A stretch of 64,000 nt of DNA, taken from NCBI RefSeq assembly GCF_027922365.1, contig NZ_BSFN01000004.1, positions 310,001 through 374,000 of the forward strand, in the 5' to 3' direction. The notes under the pieces were generated by a model. It had not been told where the DNA came from, searched no databases, and saw only the letters and a program-made list of their open reading frames with translations. This stretch comes from Pseudomonas turukhanskensis. Lineage in GTDB: Bacteria; Pseudomonadota; Gammaproteobacteria; Pseudomonadales; Pseudomonadaceae. A program made the translations under genes and the position numbers. Below, piece after piece: positions 1-8,964 of the stretch (the stretch's first letter is position 1; each line of letters begins with the position of its first letter).

Positions 1-1580
1 TGGCCGGTCAGCATGTTCCGTTTTTTCGCCAGAACGACGGGCTCACCAAGGTGGCGATATACGGCGGCGGTTCGGCCGGTAATCAGTTGGTCGCGGCCCT
101 GCGCATGGGCAAGAGCATGCGCCCGGTGGCCTTTATCGACGACGATGAAGGCATCGCCAATCGCGTGGTGGCGGGGTTGACCGTGTATACCTCGCGCAAG
201 ATTTCCCAGTTGATCGAGGAAACCGGGGCGCAGGAAGTGCTGCTGGCCATTCCTTCGGCGTCCCGTTCGCGGCGGCGGGAAATTCTCGCCGCCTTGGAAC
301 CCTATCCCGTGCATGTGCGCACGGTCCCTGGGTTTTCGGACCTGGCCAGCGGCCGGGTGAGTGTCAGCGATCTGCAGGAAGTGGATATCGCCGATTTGCT
401 CGGGCGCGATGCGGTACCGCCGCGCGCTGATTTGTTCGAACGCTGCATTCGCAACCAGGTGGTGATGGTGACAGGGGCCGGTGGTTCCATCGGCTCCGAG
501 CTGTGTCGGCAAATTCTGTCCTGCGCACCAACGGCGTTGGTGCTGTTTGAACACAGCGAATACAACCTCTACAGCATTCAGACAGAGCTGGAAGGGCGCC
601 TGCGCCACGAAGGGCTGAATATCAGGCTGGTGCCGATTCTAGGCTCGGTGCGCAATTGCGAACGGCTGCTGGATGTGATGCGCACCTGGGGCGTCAACAC
701 GGTGTACCACGCGGCCGCTTACAAACACGTGCCCATCGTTGAGCACAACGTGGCCGAGGGCGTGTTGAACAACGTGGCGGGCACCCTGCAGACCGCCCAG
801 GCCGCTGTGCAGGCAGGCGTGGAGCACTTTGTGCTGATTTCAACCGACAAGGCGGTGCGGCCCACCAATGTCATGGGCAGCACCAAGCGGTTGGCAGAAA
901 TGACTCTACAAGCCTTGAGCCTGGAAAAAAGCCCGTTGTTGATGGGCGCCAAGGCGAGCACGCCGCCCAACCGCACGCGCTTTACCATGGTGCGTTTCGG
1001 CAATGTGCTGGGCTCGTCGGGCTCGGTCATTCCGTTGTTTCGCGAGCAGATCAAGCGTGGCGGCCCCATCACTGTGACGCACCCGAATATCACCCGCTAT
1101 TTCATGACCATCCCCGAAGCTGCGCAGTTGGTTATCCAGGCCGGTTCCATGGGGCGGGGCGGGGATGTCTTCGTGCTCGACATGGGCTCGCCGGTAAAAA
1201 TTGCCGAGTTGGCGGCGAAAATGGTTCACCTGTCTGGCCTGACGGTACGCAATGAGCAGAACCCCCAGGGTGATATCGCCATCGAGTTCACTGGCCTGCG
1301 CTCTGGCGAGAAGCTCTACGAGGAGCTGCTGATTGGCGACAACGTCAGTCCCACCGAACACCCGATGATCATGCGTGCCGATGAAGAACACCTGCCCTGG
1401 TCGGTTTTCAAGGAAGTGTTGAATGAGATCTTTCTGGCGGTGGAGCGTGATGATTACGAGCGCCTGCGAGAATTGCTGCGAGAACACGTGAACGGCTATG
1501 TGCCGGAGCGCGAAATCGTTGATTTAATTCATAAAAAACGTATCGAGGCACCGCCGCCGAGTGATTTGACACTGCATTGA
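1..1580 (+). CDS. wbpM: UDP-sugar 4,6-dehydratase, WbpM/CapD type (5' truncated by window)
   Basis: Nucleotide-sugar dehydratase for O-antigen or capsule sugars. The family converts UDP-GlcNAc to the 4-keto-6-deoxy sugar and is anchored in the inner membrane. The reading frame is already open at base 3, so the gene starts upstream and the usual N-terminal membrane helices are missing here. Visible parts are a first Rossmann-like region (GGGSAGNQ near base 63) and a second NAD-binding motif (TGAGGSIGSE from base 471). An STDKAVRPTNVMGSTKR stretch near base 840 carries the Met-x-x-x-Lys that replaces Tyr-x-x-x-Lys in WbpM/FlaA1-like dehydratases. The gene is followed by a comEA-like gene, the same order as wbpM-PA3140 in P. 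aeruginosa. The family is clear; the exact sugar substrate is inferred. Confidence 0.9.
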   Translation, partial: AGQHVPFFRQNDGLTKVAIYGGGSAGNQLVAALRMGKSMRPVAFIDDDEGIANRVVAGLTVYTSRKISQLIEETGAQEVLLAIPSASRSRRREILAALEPYPVHVRTVPGFSDLASGRVSVSDLQEVDIADLLGRDAVPPRADLFERCIRNQVVMVTGAGGSIGSELCRQILSCAPTALVLFEHSEYNLYSIQTELEGRLRHEGLNIRLVPILGSVRNCERLLDVMRTWGVNTVYHAAAYKHVPIVEHNVAEGVLNNVAGTLQTAQAAVQAGVEHFVLISTDKAVRPTNVMGSTKRLAEMTLQALSLEKSPLLMGAKASTPPNRTRFTMVRFGNVLGSSGSVIPLFREQIKRGGPITVTHPNITRYFMTIPEAAQLVIQAGSMGRGGDVFVLDMGSPVKIAELAAKMVHLSGLTVRNEQNPQGDIAIEFTGLRSGEKLYEELLIGDNVSPTEHPMIMRADEEHLPWSVFKEVLNEIFLAVERDDYERLRELLREHVNGYVPEREIVDLIHKKRIEAPPPSDLTLH

Positions 1581-1649
1581 AGCTGCCCATAAGTTGGCCA
1601 CCGCAGGGCGCTAAATGCCCTGCGTAACCAACTTTCAAGGAGTTTCATC

Positions 1650-1982
1650 ATGCGTATCGGATACGTCTCTTCGCTGTTGTTTGCAGCCCTCGCGTTTTTC
1701 TCCATCGGCACTTCTGCGGCCGAGCCTGTGAAGGTCGAACCTGCCCAATCCGCCGTCGCCCAGCCTGCCCGGGCGCCGGTAGCGGGCGCGCTCAACCTCA
1801 ATACCGCCGACGCACAGGCGCTACAGACTGGCCTGATCGGGATTGGTCAGGTCAAGGCGCAGGCCATCGTCGAGTACCGCGAAGCCAACGGCCCCTTCAC
1901 CTCGGTGGATGAGTTGCTGGAAGTGAAGGGCATTGGTGCCTCAACACTGGAGAAAAACCGCGCTCGGTTGAGCCTCGACTAA
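1650..1982 (+). CDS. ComEA-like secreted helix-hairpin-helix protein
   Basis: A 110-residue protein with an N-terminal signal peptide (hydrophobic stretch at about residues 7-23, cut near Ser-Ala-Ala). A Pro/Ala-rich linker follows, then a C-terminal helix-hairpin-helix DNA-binding domain (LNLNTADAQ...[14 protein letters not shown]...[12 protein letters not shown], about residues 48-108). ComEA proteins bind double-stranded DNA in the periplasm during uptake. In pseudomonads this short version usually sits after wbpM. The start ATG has AAGGAG 6-12 bases upstream. A strong hairpin terminator follows within 20 bases. A role in DNA uptake is inferred from the family and is not shown by context. 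Confidence 0.88.
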   Translation: MRIGYVSSLLFAALAFFSIGTSAAEPVKVEPAQSAVAQPARAPVAGALNLNTADAQALQTGLIGIGQVKAQAIVEYREANGPFTSVDELLEVKGIGASTLEKNRARLSLD

Positions 1983-1997
1983 GCGCCGCTGCAATGC

Positions 1998-2026
1998 AAA
2001 AAGGCCGATCTAAGATCGGCCTTTTT
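1998..2026. terminator. Bidirectional intrinsic terminator between comEA-like gene and ohr
   Basis: An 8-bp perfect stem (ggccgatc / gatcggcc) with a 3-base loop is flanked by A's on the left and T's on the right, so it can end transcription from both convergent genes. Confidence 0.9.
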
Positions 2027-2046
2027 GCGTTCGTTACCCAGGAAAA

Positions 2047-2475
2047 TCAGACAGCGATATTCAGGGTCACCTGGATATTGCCACGGGTGGCGTTGGAGTA
2101 AGGGCACACCTGGTGAGCGGCATCTACCAGGGCTTGCGCTTCATCGCGGTCGAAACCTGGCAGGCTGATGTTCAATTCCACTTCCAGACCAAAACCGCCC
2201 GGGATCTGGCCAATGCCTACCTTGCCAGTGATCGAGCTGTCGGCAGGCAGTTGTTTTTTCTGCTGGCCAGCCACGAATTTCAGGGCGCCGATAAAGCAGG
2301 CCGAGTAGCCGGCAGCGAACAGTTGTTCCGGGTTGGTTGCTTCGCCACCTTGGCCGCCGAGCTCACGCGGGGTGGTCAGTTTTACGTCGAGAATGCCGTC
2401 GGACGACACAGCGCGGCCGTCGCGGCCACCGGTGGCAGTTGCAGTGGCGGTGTACAGGGCTTTGATGGTTTGCAT
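2047..2475 (-). CDS. ohr: Organic hydroperoxide resistance protein Ohr (OsmC family)
   Basis: A thiol-dependent peroxidase that reduces organic and fatty-acid hydroperoxides, normally using lipoylated partners in the cytoplasm. The 142-residue length is standard for Ohr. Both catalytic cysteines are present, in YSACFIGAL (about residue 60) and in [11 protein letters not shown] (about residue 124). The N-terminal half has the Ohr-specific '[11 protein letters not shown]' and 'PRELGGQG' stretches. The start is supported by GGAG eight bases before ATG. It lies downstream of ohrR in the same orientation, with a 151-bp gap that carries a strong dyad, so it probably has its own OhrR-controlled promoter. 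Confidence 0.96.
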   Translation of the reverse strand: MQTIKALYTATATATGGRDGRAVSSDGILDVKLTTPRELGGQGGEATNPEQLFAAGYSACFIGALKFVAGQQKKQLPADSSITGKVGIGQIPGGFGLEVELNISLPGFDRDEAQALVDAAHQVCPYSNATRGNIQVTLNIAV

Positions 2476-2554
2476 GGTGATTCTCCAATAAGTTCGTCTG
2501 TTTGCTTGCTAAATGTTTGTGCACTAAGCAGTGCGTGAGATGAAAGTTAGTGTC

Positions 2555-2580
2555 TATTTAGTTTGCGCGCAAGATAAATA
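2555..2580. promoter_or_regulatory. Candidate OhrR operator (26-bp dyad)
   Basis: A near-perfect dyad lies in the ohrR-ohr intergenic gap. The arms are TATTTA and TAAATA and the central perfect 10-bp palindrome is TTGCGCGCAA, so only the two 2-base links break symmetry. OhrR proteins are homodimeric MarR-type repressors that bind such AT-rich dyads upstream of ohr. Assignment to OhrR is by position and symmetry only. Confidence 0.6.
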
Positions 2581-2626
2581 ATTGGATTGATTTGATCTAA
2601 AAAACTGCTTAATCGGGAATAAGCGT

Positions 2627-3067
2627 CTAAACCGCCTTGTGCAGGGCGTCGCGCAGAGTTACCAAGTCGGATTTCAGGCCAAGCAATTGAGCAGGTTGCT
2701 GCTGCGAGGCTTTCAGAATGCACGCCGGAATGCTCAACGCCTGCTCTTGCAGGGCGCGGCCCTTGTCAGTGAGGTGCAGTTGCACCACGCGCTCATCCTG
2801 GCTGCTGCGGGTGCGCGTTAGCAGGCCTTCGGCTTCCAGGCGCTTGAGCAGGGGCGTGACTGAGCCGGGGTCGGTCAGCAGATGCTGGCTCAACTCGCCA
2901 ACGGTAATGCCGTCGCCTTCCCACAACACCAGCATGGCCAGGTATTGCGGGTACGTGAGGTTGAGCGCCTGGAGCAAGGGTTTGTACACCTTGGTCATCA
3001 TCAGCGAGGTGGAATACAGCGCAAAGCACAGCTGGTTTTCCAGTTTGAGCTGTTCGGGAGTGGCCAT
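2627..3067 (-). CDS. ohrR: OhrR, organic-peroxide-sensing MarR-family repressor
   Basis: A 146-residue MarR-type winged-helix regulator. The N-terminus LENQLCFALYS carries the reactive cysteine (residue 14) that defines OhrR. A second cysteine at about residue 116 (IPACIL) is where two-cysteine OhrR proteins form an intersubunit disulfide. The helix-turn-helix and wing cover about residues 50-100 (VGELSQHLLTDPGSVTPLLKRLE, DERVVQLHLT). Oxidation by organic hydroperoxides would release DNA and derepress ohr, the next gene downstream. AGGAG lies 7 bases before the ATG. Confidence 0.93.
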   Translation of the reverse strand: MATPEQLKLENQLCFALYSTSLMMTKVYKPLLQALNLTYPQYLAMLVLWEGDGITVGELSQHLLTDPGSVTPLLKRLEAEGLLTRTRSSQDERVVQLHLTDKGRALQEQALSIPACILKASQQQPAQLLGLKSDLVTLRDALHKAV

Positions 3068-3151
3068 ATAAAGCTCCTGCTGAATAGATGAGACCGAGAC
3101 GGGCGTAACGTTAGCGCGCTTGAGTTTAATGCGCCATGTTTTGGCAACACC

Positions 3152-4006
3152 CTATATCCGGAACCCTTCGACAATATGTTCGGCCAGGCTTTCACTGACC
3201 GGCGACTGCGTGCGCGTATTGCGTAGCAACACGATGCTGCACAGCGGCAGCTCCGGCAGGCCTTCGGCTTTGCCCAGAATGCGCAGATCGGGGGTAATCA
3301 GGCTTTGCAGTTGCGCGGTCACGGCAAGACCTGCACTCACCACCGCCATCAGCGCCGACAGGCTGGGGCTGGTGTACGCCACCCGATACTCGCGGTCCAG
3401 GGTTTCCAGGGCATTGCACGCCCACAGCCGACAGAAACAGTCACTGTTGAACATCGCTAGCGGCATAGGTGTTTGCTCATGGGGGCTGAAGCCCAGGGCT
3501 TCGGCCCAGACAAAGCGTTCCTGACGCAGCAGCTGGCCAATTTCATCCCCGGGCATGCGGGTGACGATGGACAAGTCCAGATCCTGACGCTGCAACAGCT
3601 GCGCGGACGACTCGCAATGCACCTCCACCTGCACCATTGGGTAAGCCTGGGCGAAGCGCGACAGAATCCCGGGCAGAAAGCGCATCACGTAGTCGTCCGG
3701 CGTGCCGATGCGCACCGACCCCACCATATGCGGCTCGCGCAAGGTATTAATCACCTCGCCATGCAGCTTCAGAATACGCCGCGCATACCCCAGCAACACC
3801 TGGCCCTCGGCCGTCAGCCGCACCTGGCGGCCATCGCGCTCGAACAGTGCGCGCTGCACAACGTCTTCCTCCAGGCGCTTCATCTGCATGCTCACCGCCG
3901 ACTGTGTGCGGTTTACCGCTTCGGCCGCGCGGGTAAAACCGCCCAGATCGGCGATGGCCACAAAGGTGCGTAACAGTTCGCTGTCGATGCCGACATAGCT
4001 ACTCAT
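3152..4006 (-). CDS. LysR-family transcriptional regulator (LrhA/HexA-like)
   Basis: A 284-residue LysR-type regulator. The N-terminal winged helix-turn-helix is at about residues 8-66 (LRTFVAIADLGGFTRAAEAVNRTQSAVSMQMKRLE). The C-terminal periplasmic-binding-like effector domain begins near residue 92 (GSVRIGTPDDYVMRFLP). The 'GTPDDY' opening of the effector domain is typical of the LrhA/HexA/PecT branch, which often controls motility or exoproducts. The gene is divergent from a DUF1127 gene 148 bp away, an arrangement in which a LysR protein commonly regulates its neighbour. Effector and targets are unknown. Confidence 0.85.
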   Translation of the reverse strand: MSSYVGIDSELLRTFVAIADLGGFTRAAEAVNRTQSAVSMQMKRLEEDVVQRALFERDGRQVRLTAEGQVLLGYARRILKLHGEVINTLREPHMVGSVRIGTPDDYVMRFLPGILSRFAQAYPMVQVEVHCESSAQLLQRQDLDLSIVTRMPGDEIGQLLRQERFVWAEALGFSPHEQTPMPLAMFNSDCFCRLWACNALETLDREYRVAYTSPSLSALMAVVSAGLAVTAQLQSLITPDLRILGKAEGLPELPLCSIVLLRNTRTQSPVSESLAEHIVEGFRI

Positions 4007-4154
4007 TGGGTGATTCTCGATTCATCAAGTCAGGGAATGGGTTGCATAAGAAACATTCGTTGGATTGATCTTATCCGTGGGCAGAAACTTGCGCCATCCC
4101 CTAAGCGCAGCAGTTCGTCGCACACCTTACGGGGCACTGCACATGGAGAGCTCA

Positions 4155-4409
4155 ATGATGAAAGCGCAAAAAGGTTACGCCATCGCCGCCGCACTGCCAC
4201 GGGCCAAGGGAGGGCCGCGGAGCAGCCTGCTGGCCCGACTGTGGAAGCAAGTGAAACGCTGGATCCAGTTGGCCGAGCAACGCCGGCTGCTGGCGAGCAT
4301 GCCAGACGCCGCGCTCAAGGACCTGGGGCTGTCGCGGGCCGATCTGGAGCAGGAAGTGGCGCGGCCATTCTGGGACGATCCCCTTAGCCGCAAACACGAG
4401 CACCGCTAA
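4155..4409 (+). CDS. DUF1127 family protein (YjiS-like)
   Basis: A small basic protein of 84 residues. The C-terminal DUF1127 signature is clear: a helical segment RWIQLAEQRRLLASMPDAALKDLGLSRADLE with the invariant 'LxxMpdaxLxDLGLsRxd' pattern. Members are short Arg-rich proteins; some bind RNA or influence phosphate or colonisation functions, but the role here is unknown. I chose the ATG at 4155 because GGAGAG lies just upstream; an earlier ATG at 4143 is in frame but has no ribosome site. It is divergent from the LysR gene and probably under its control. Confidence 0.8.
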   Translation: MMKAQKGYAIAAALPRAKGGPRSSLLARLWKQVKRWIQLAEQRRLLASMPDAALKDLGLSRADLEQEVARPFWDDPLSRKHEHR

Positions 4410-4439
4410 ACTGAACTAGAGCCGACCAAGGAAGAGCGC

Positions 4440-4928
4440 ATGTACCACCTGGCACAAGTAAACATTGCCCGCACCATTGCCCCGCTCGATGACCCATTGA
4501 TGCGGGGCTTTGTCGAGCAACTGGACCCCATCAACCAGTTGGCCGAACGCAGCGAAGGCTTTGTCTGGCGCCTGCAAACGGAAGAGGGCGACGCCACCTC
4601 CATTCAGCTGTTCGCCGACGACCGCATCATCGTCAATCTGTCGGTGTGGGCCTCGTTTGAGGCGCTGAAAAACTACGTGTACAGCGGCGATCACCTGACC
4701 GTGCTCAAAGCCAAAAAAAGCTGGATGGAAAAGCTCGACATGCCGTCCCTGGCGCTGTGGTGGTTACCCGTCAATGAGCTGCCCACGGCGCAAGACGCCA
4801 AGCGCCGTTTGGAGCACTTGGCAAAAAATGGCCCGTCATCGACTGTATTCACCTTCGCCAGGCCCTATCCTGCACCTCACGCTCAAGCAGGTGCAGCCGA
4901 TGTCCAAACCGCTCTCCCTCTCCCTTAA
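4440..4928 (+). CDS. DUF3291 domain-containing protein
   Basis: A 162-residue cytoplasmic protein that begins MYHLAQVNIARTIAPLDDPLM, the characteristic DUF3291 opening. It also has the internal SVWASFEALKNYVY motif and a conserved WW near residue 102. The fold is expected to be dimeric alpha-beta barrel-like, as in antibiotic-biosynthesis monooxygenases, but no activity is established. GGAAGAG lies 5 bases before the ATG. Its 3' end overlaps the start of the next gene by 29 bp, so the two are probably co-translated. Confidence 0.82.
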   Translation: MYHLAQVNIARTIAPLDDPLMRGFVEQLDPINQLAERSEGFVWRLQTEEGDATSIQLFADDRIIVNLSVWASFEALKNYVYSGDHLTVLKAKKSWMEKLDMPSLALWWLPVNELPTAQDAKRRLEHLAKNGPSSTVFTFARPYPAPHAQAGAADVQTALPLP

Positions 4929-6117
4929 GCAGGCCCGCCGTCTGGCGCTTAGCGCCCAGGGTTTTGCCGGCCGCAGCCGCGCTGGCGAGGTCAAGCCGGC
5001 GCGCCTCAACCAGTTGATCGACCGCCTGGGCGTGGTGCAGATCGACTCGGTAAACGCTGTGGTGCGCTCGCACTACCTGCCGCTGTTTTCCCGCCTGGGT
5101 GCATACGACCATCGCCTGCTGGAACAAGCGGCCTGGGGCAGTGGCAAACGTCGCATCTTGTTCGAATACTGGGGCCACGAAGCCTCGCTGCTGCCCCATA
5201 CGCTTTACCCGCTGATGCGCTGGCGCATGCGACGCGCCGCGCAGGGCGAAGGCATTTACAGCCAGTTGGCGCAGTTCGGTCGCGAACACCAGGATGTGGT
5301 GCAGCGCGTACTGGCCACTGTGCGCGAGCAGGGTGCCACCGGTGCCGGTGCGCTCAACACGCGGGTGGAGCGCGCCGGCCCGTGGTGGGATTGGAGTGCG
5401 GAAAAAATGGCCCTGGAATGGCTGTTCGCCGCCGGTGAAGTGACGGTTGCCGGACGGCGTGGTTTCGAGCGCCTGTACGACATCCCCGAACGCGTGCTTC
5501 CCAGCGCCTGGCTTGATCACCCCGACATTGCCGAGGCCGATGCGCAACGTCAGTTGCTACTGCACTCGGCCGCTGCCTTGGGCGTGGCGACCGAAAAGGA
5601 TCTGCGCGACTACTTCCGCCTCGACCCTAAGGACAGCCAGGCACGACTGGCAGAGTTGGTAGAGGCGCGCGCCTTGTTGCCGGTAGCGGTAGAAGGCTGG
5701 GCCAAACCCGCGTACTGCCTACCCGACTTGAGCCTTCCGCGCGCGGTGAAGGCCTCGGCATTGCTGTCGCCCTTTGACTCACTGGTGTGGGAGCGGGCGC
5801 GTACCGAGCGGCTGTTCGACTTCCGCTACCGCCTGGAGATTTACACGCCACAGGCCAGGCGCGTGTACGGCTACTACGTGCTGCCGTTTTTGCACAACGA
5901 GCGACTGGTGGGCCGTGTGGATGTACGCGCCGAGCGCAGCAGCGGTCGCTTGTTGGTGCATGCGCTACATGAGGAGACGGTGGGGCTGGATGAGGAAGGC
6001 GTACACGCCCTGGCGCGCAATCTGCTGGATATGGGGCGGTGGTTGGGGTTGCCGGAGGTGTGGGTGAATTGTCCGAAGGTGGGGAGTGAGCGGTTGCGGC
6101 TGGCGTTGGATAGCTAG
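4900..6117 (+). CDS. YcaQ/AlkX-type winged-helix DNA glycosylase
   Basis: A 405-residue protein of the 'winged helix DNA-binding' HTH_42 family. Its E. coli member YcaQ (AlkX) unhooks DNA interstrand crosslinks. The family catalytic Gln-x-Asp is seen at residues 47-49 (VVQIDSVNAV). The HYLPLFSRLG, WGHEASLLP and 'FDSLVWERARTERLF' segments are also diagnostic. The start at 4900 (MSKPLSL) gives the normal family length; the longer open frame from 4774 runs through the preceding gene out of phase and looks spurious. It overlaps the DUF3291 gene. An activity on alkylated or crosslinked DNA is inferred from the family. Confidence 0.82.
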   Translation: MSKPLSLSLKQARRLALSAQGFAGRSRAGEVKPARLNQLIDRLGVVQIDSVNAVVRSHYLPLFSRLGAYDHRLLEQAAWGSGKRRILFEYWGHEASLLPHTLYPLMRWRMRRAAQGEGIYSQLAQFGREHQDVVQRVLATVREQGATGAGALNTRVERAGPWWDWSAEKMALEWLFAAGEVTVAGRRGFERLYDIPERVLPSAWLDHPDIAEADAQRQLLLHSAAALGVATEKDLRDYFRLDPKDSQARLAELVEARALLPVAVEGWAKPAYCLPDLSLPRAVKASALLSPFDSLVWERARTERLFDFRYRLEIYTPQARRVYGYYVLPFLHNERLVGRVDVRAERSSGRLLVHALHEETVGLDEEGVHALARNLLDMGRWLGLPEVWVNCPKVGSERLRLALDS

Positions 6118-6123
6118 GGGAGC

Positions 6124-6284
6124 CTTACCGCGATCGCGACAACAACCGCGTACCAGTTCCCTCGCCCCCTTGGGGGAGAGGGTTAGGGTGAGGGGGTAGC
6201 GATCTTGGGTGTGGCGCAATTAACAGCCCCTCACCCCCGGCCCCTCTCCCGCACGCGGGAGAGGGGAGCAGAGCAGTTGAGTTT
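6124..6284. repeat. 161-bp direct repeat, copy 1
   Basis: This is nearly identical to 6326-6486, at an exact offset of 202 bp. Each copy holds two internal palindromic blocks: ctcgcccccttgggggagag followed by ggttagggtgagggg, and cccctctcccgcacgcgggagagg. The first block reads as a partial inverse of the second ('cctcaccc...cctctccc'), a motif widespread between pseudomonad genes. The pair fills the gap between the convergent alkX-like and atsA genes and may also end transcription. Confidence 0.9.
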
Positions 6285-6325
6285 GTTTTGACCCGCAGCT
6301 CCGCCCTGCGAAAGGGAAAGGTAGT

Positions 6326-6486
6326 CTTACCACGATCGCGACAACAACCGGGTACCAGTTCCCTCGCCCCCTTGGGGGAGAGGGTTAGGGTGAGGGGGTA
6401 GCGATCTTGAGTGTGGCGCAATTAACAGCCCCTCACCCCCGGCCCCTCTCCCGCACGCGGGAGAGGGGAGCAAAGCAATTGAGTTT
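6326..6486. repeat. 161-bp direct repeat, copy 2
   Basis: Second copy of the repeat at 6124-6284, differing at only a handful of bases. The 41-bp spacer at 6285-6325 is not repeated. This copy ends flush with the stop codon of atsA, so its palindromes lie just downstream of that gene. Confidence 0.9.
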
Positions 6487-8124
<1,638 letters not shown>

Positions 8125-8964
8125 TCAGTAGGCGATATAGGCCAGCGGCAAGTCTTCGACGCGCACCACGGGCGGCGCCACGTACTCGCCGTCGTGGGTC
8201 AATTCGTGCAGCAGTTCTTCGCGCAGTTGGTGAAATTCAAAGCTTGAACGGGTGCGTGGGTGTGGCAAATCGATGTCGACGATGCGCTTGATCCGCCCGG
8301 GGCGTGGCTCCATTACCACCACGCGGTCGGCGAGAAAAATCGCCTCTTCCACGTCGTGGGTCACCAGCAGGGTGGTGATCTGCGCGCGGCGGCGGATGGC
8401 AAGTAGTTCGTCCTGCATCTGTTGGCGGGTCAGGGCATCGAGCGCGCCGAAGGGTTCGTCCAGCAGCAGTATCTGCGGGCTGGCCACCAGGCCACGGGCA
8501 ATCGCCACGCGCTGAGCCATGCCGCCGGAAAGCTGGTGCGGGTAGGCGCGTTCAAACCCCTGCAAGCCCACCAGCTGAATAAACTCGCTGACACGGCGAA
8601 AGCGCTCGGCCTGCGTCAGGTGCTCGTTCACCAGGCCCAGGCCAATGTTCTGTTCCACCGTCAGCCACGGAAACAGACGGTGTTCCTGAAACACAATGCC
8701 GCGGTCGCCGCCGATGCCCTGTACCGGCTTGCCGGCGACTTCGATCTGGCCGCGAAACTCGCCATCAAGGCCGACCAGCAAGCGCAGCAAGGTGGACTTG
8801 CCGCAGCCGCTGGAACCGACAATGGCCACGAACTCGCCGGGGGCGATATCCAGGTTGAATTCACGAATGGCTTCCAGCTCGCCACCGTCGACGGCGAACT
8901 GTTTGCCCACATGGGTAAAGCGCACCAGCGGCGCCGCAGCGGGGGGGAAGGCGAGGGTGGTCAT
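8125..8964 (-). CDS. atsC: AtsC, ATP-binding subunit of sulfate-ester ABC transporter
   Basis: A 279-residue ABC ATPase of the SsuB/TauB/NrtD class. Walker A is GSSGCGKST (about residues 50-58), the signature is LSGGMAQRVAIARG, Walker B is ILLLDEPFGALD, and the H-loop is VTHDVEEA. The true start is the ATG at 8964, which overlaps the stop of atsB (ATGA). The longer upstream extension of this frame runs antisense-like through atsB and is not real. It energises uptake of sulfate esters together with AtsB and AtsR and supplies substrate for AtsA. Confidence 0.92.
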   Translation of the reverse strand: MTTLAFPPAAAPLVRFTHVGKQFAVDGGELEAIREFNLDIAPGEFVAIVGSSGCGKSTLLRLLVGLDGEFRGQIEVAGKPVQGIGGDRGIVFQEHRLFPWLTVEQNIGLGLVNEHLTQAERFRRVSEFIQLVGLQGFERAYPHQLSGGMAQRVAIARGLVASPQILLLDEPFGALDALTRQQMQDELLAIRRRAQITTLLVTHDVEEAIFLADRVVVMEPRPGRIKRIVDIDLPHPRTRSSFEFHQLREELLHELTHDGEYVAPPVVRVEDLPLAYIAY

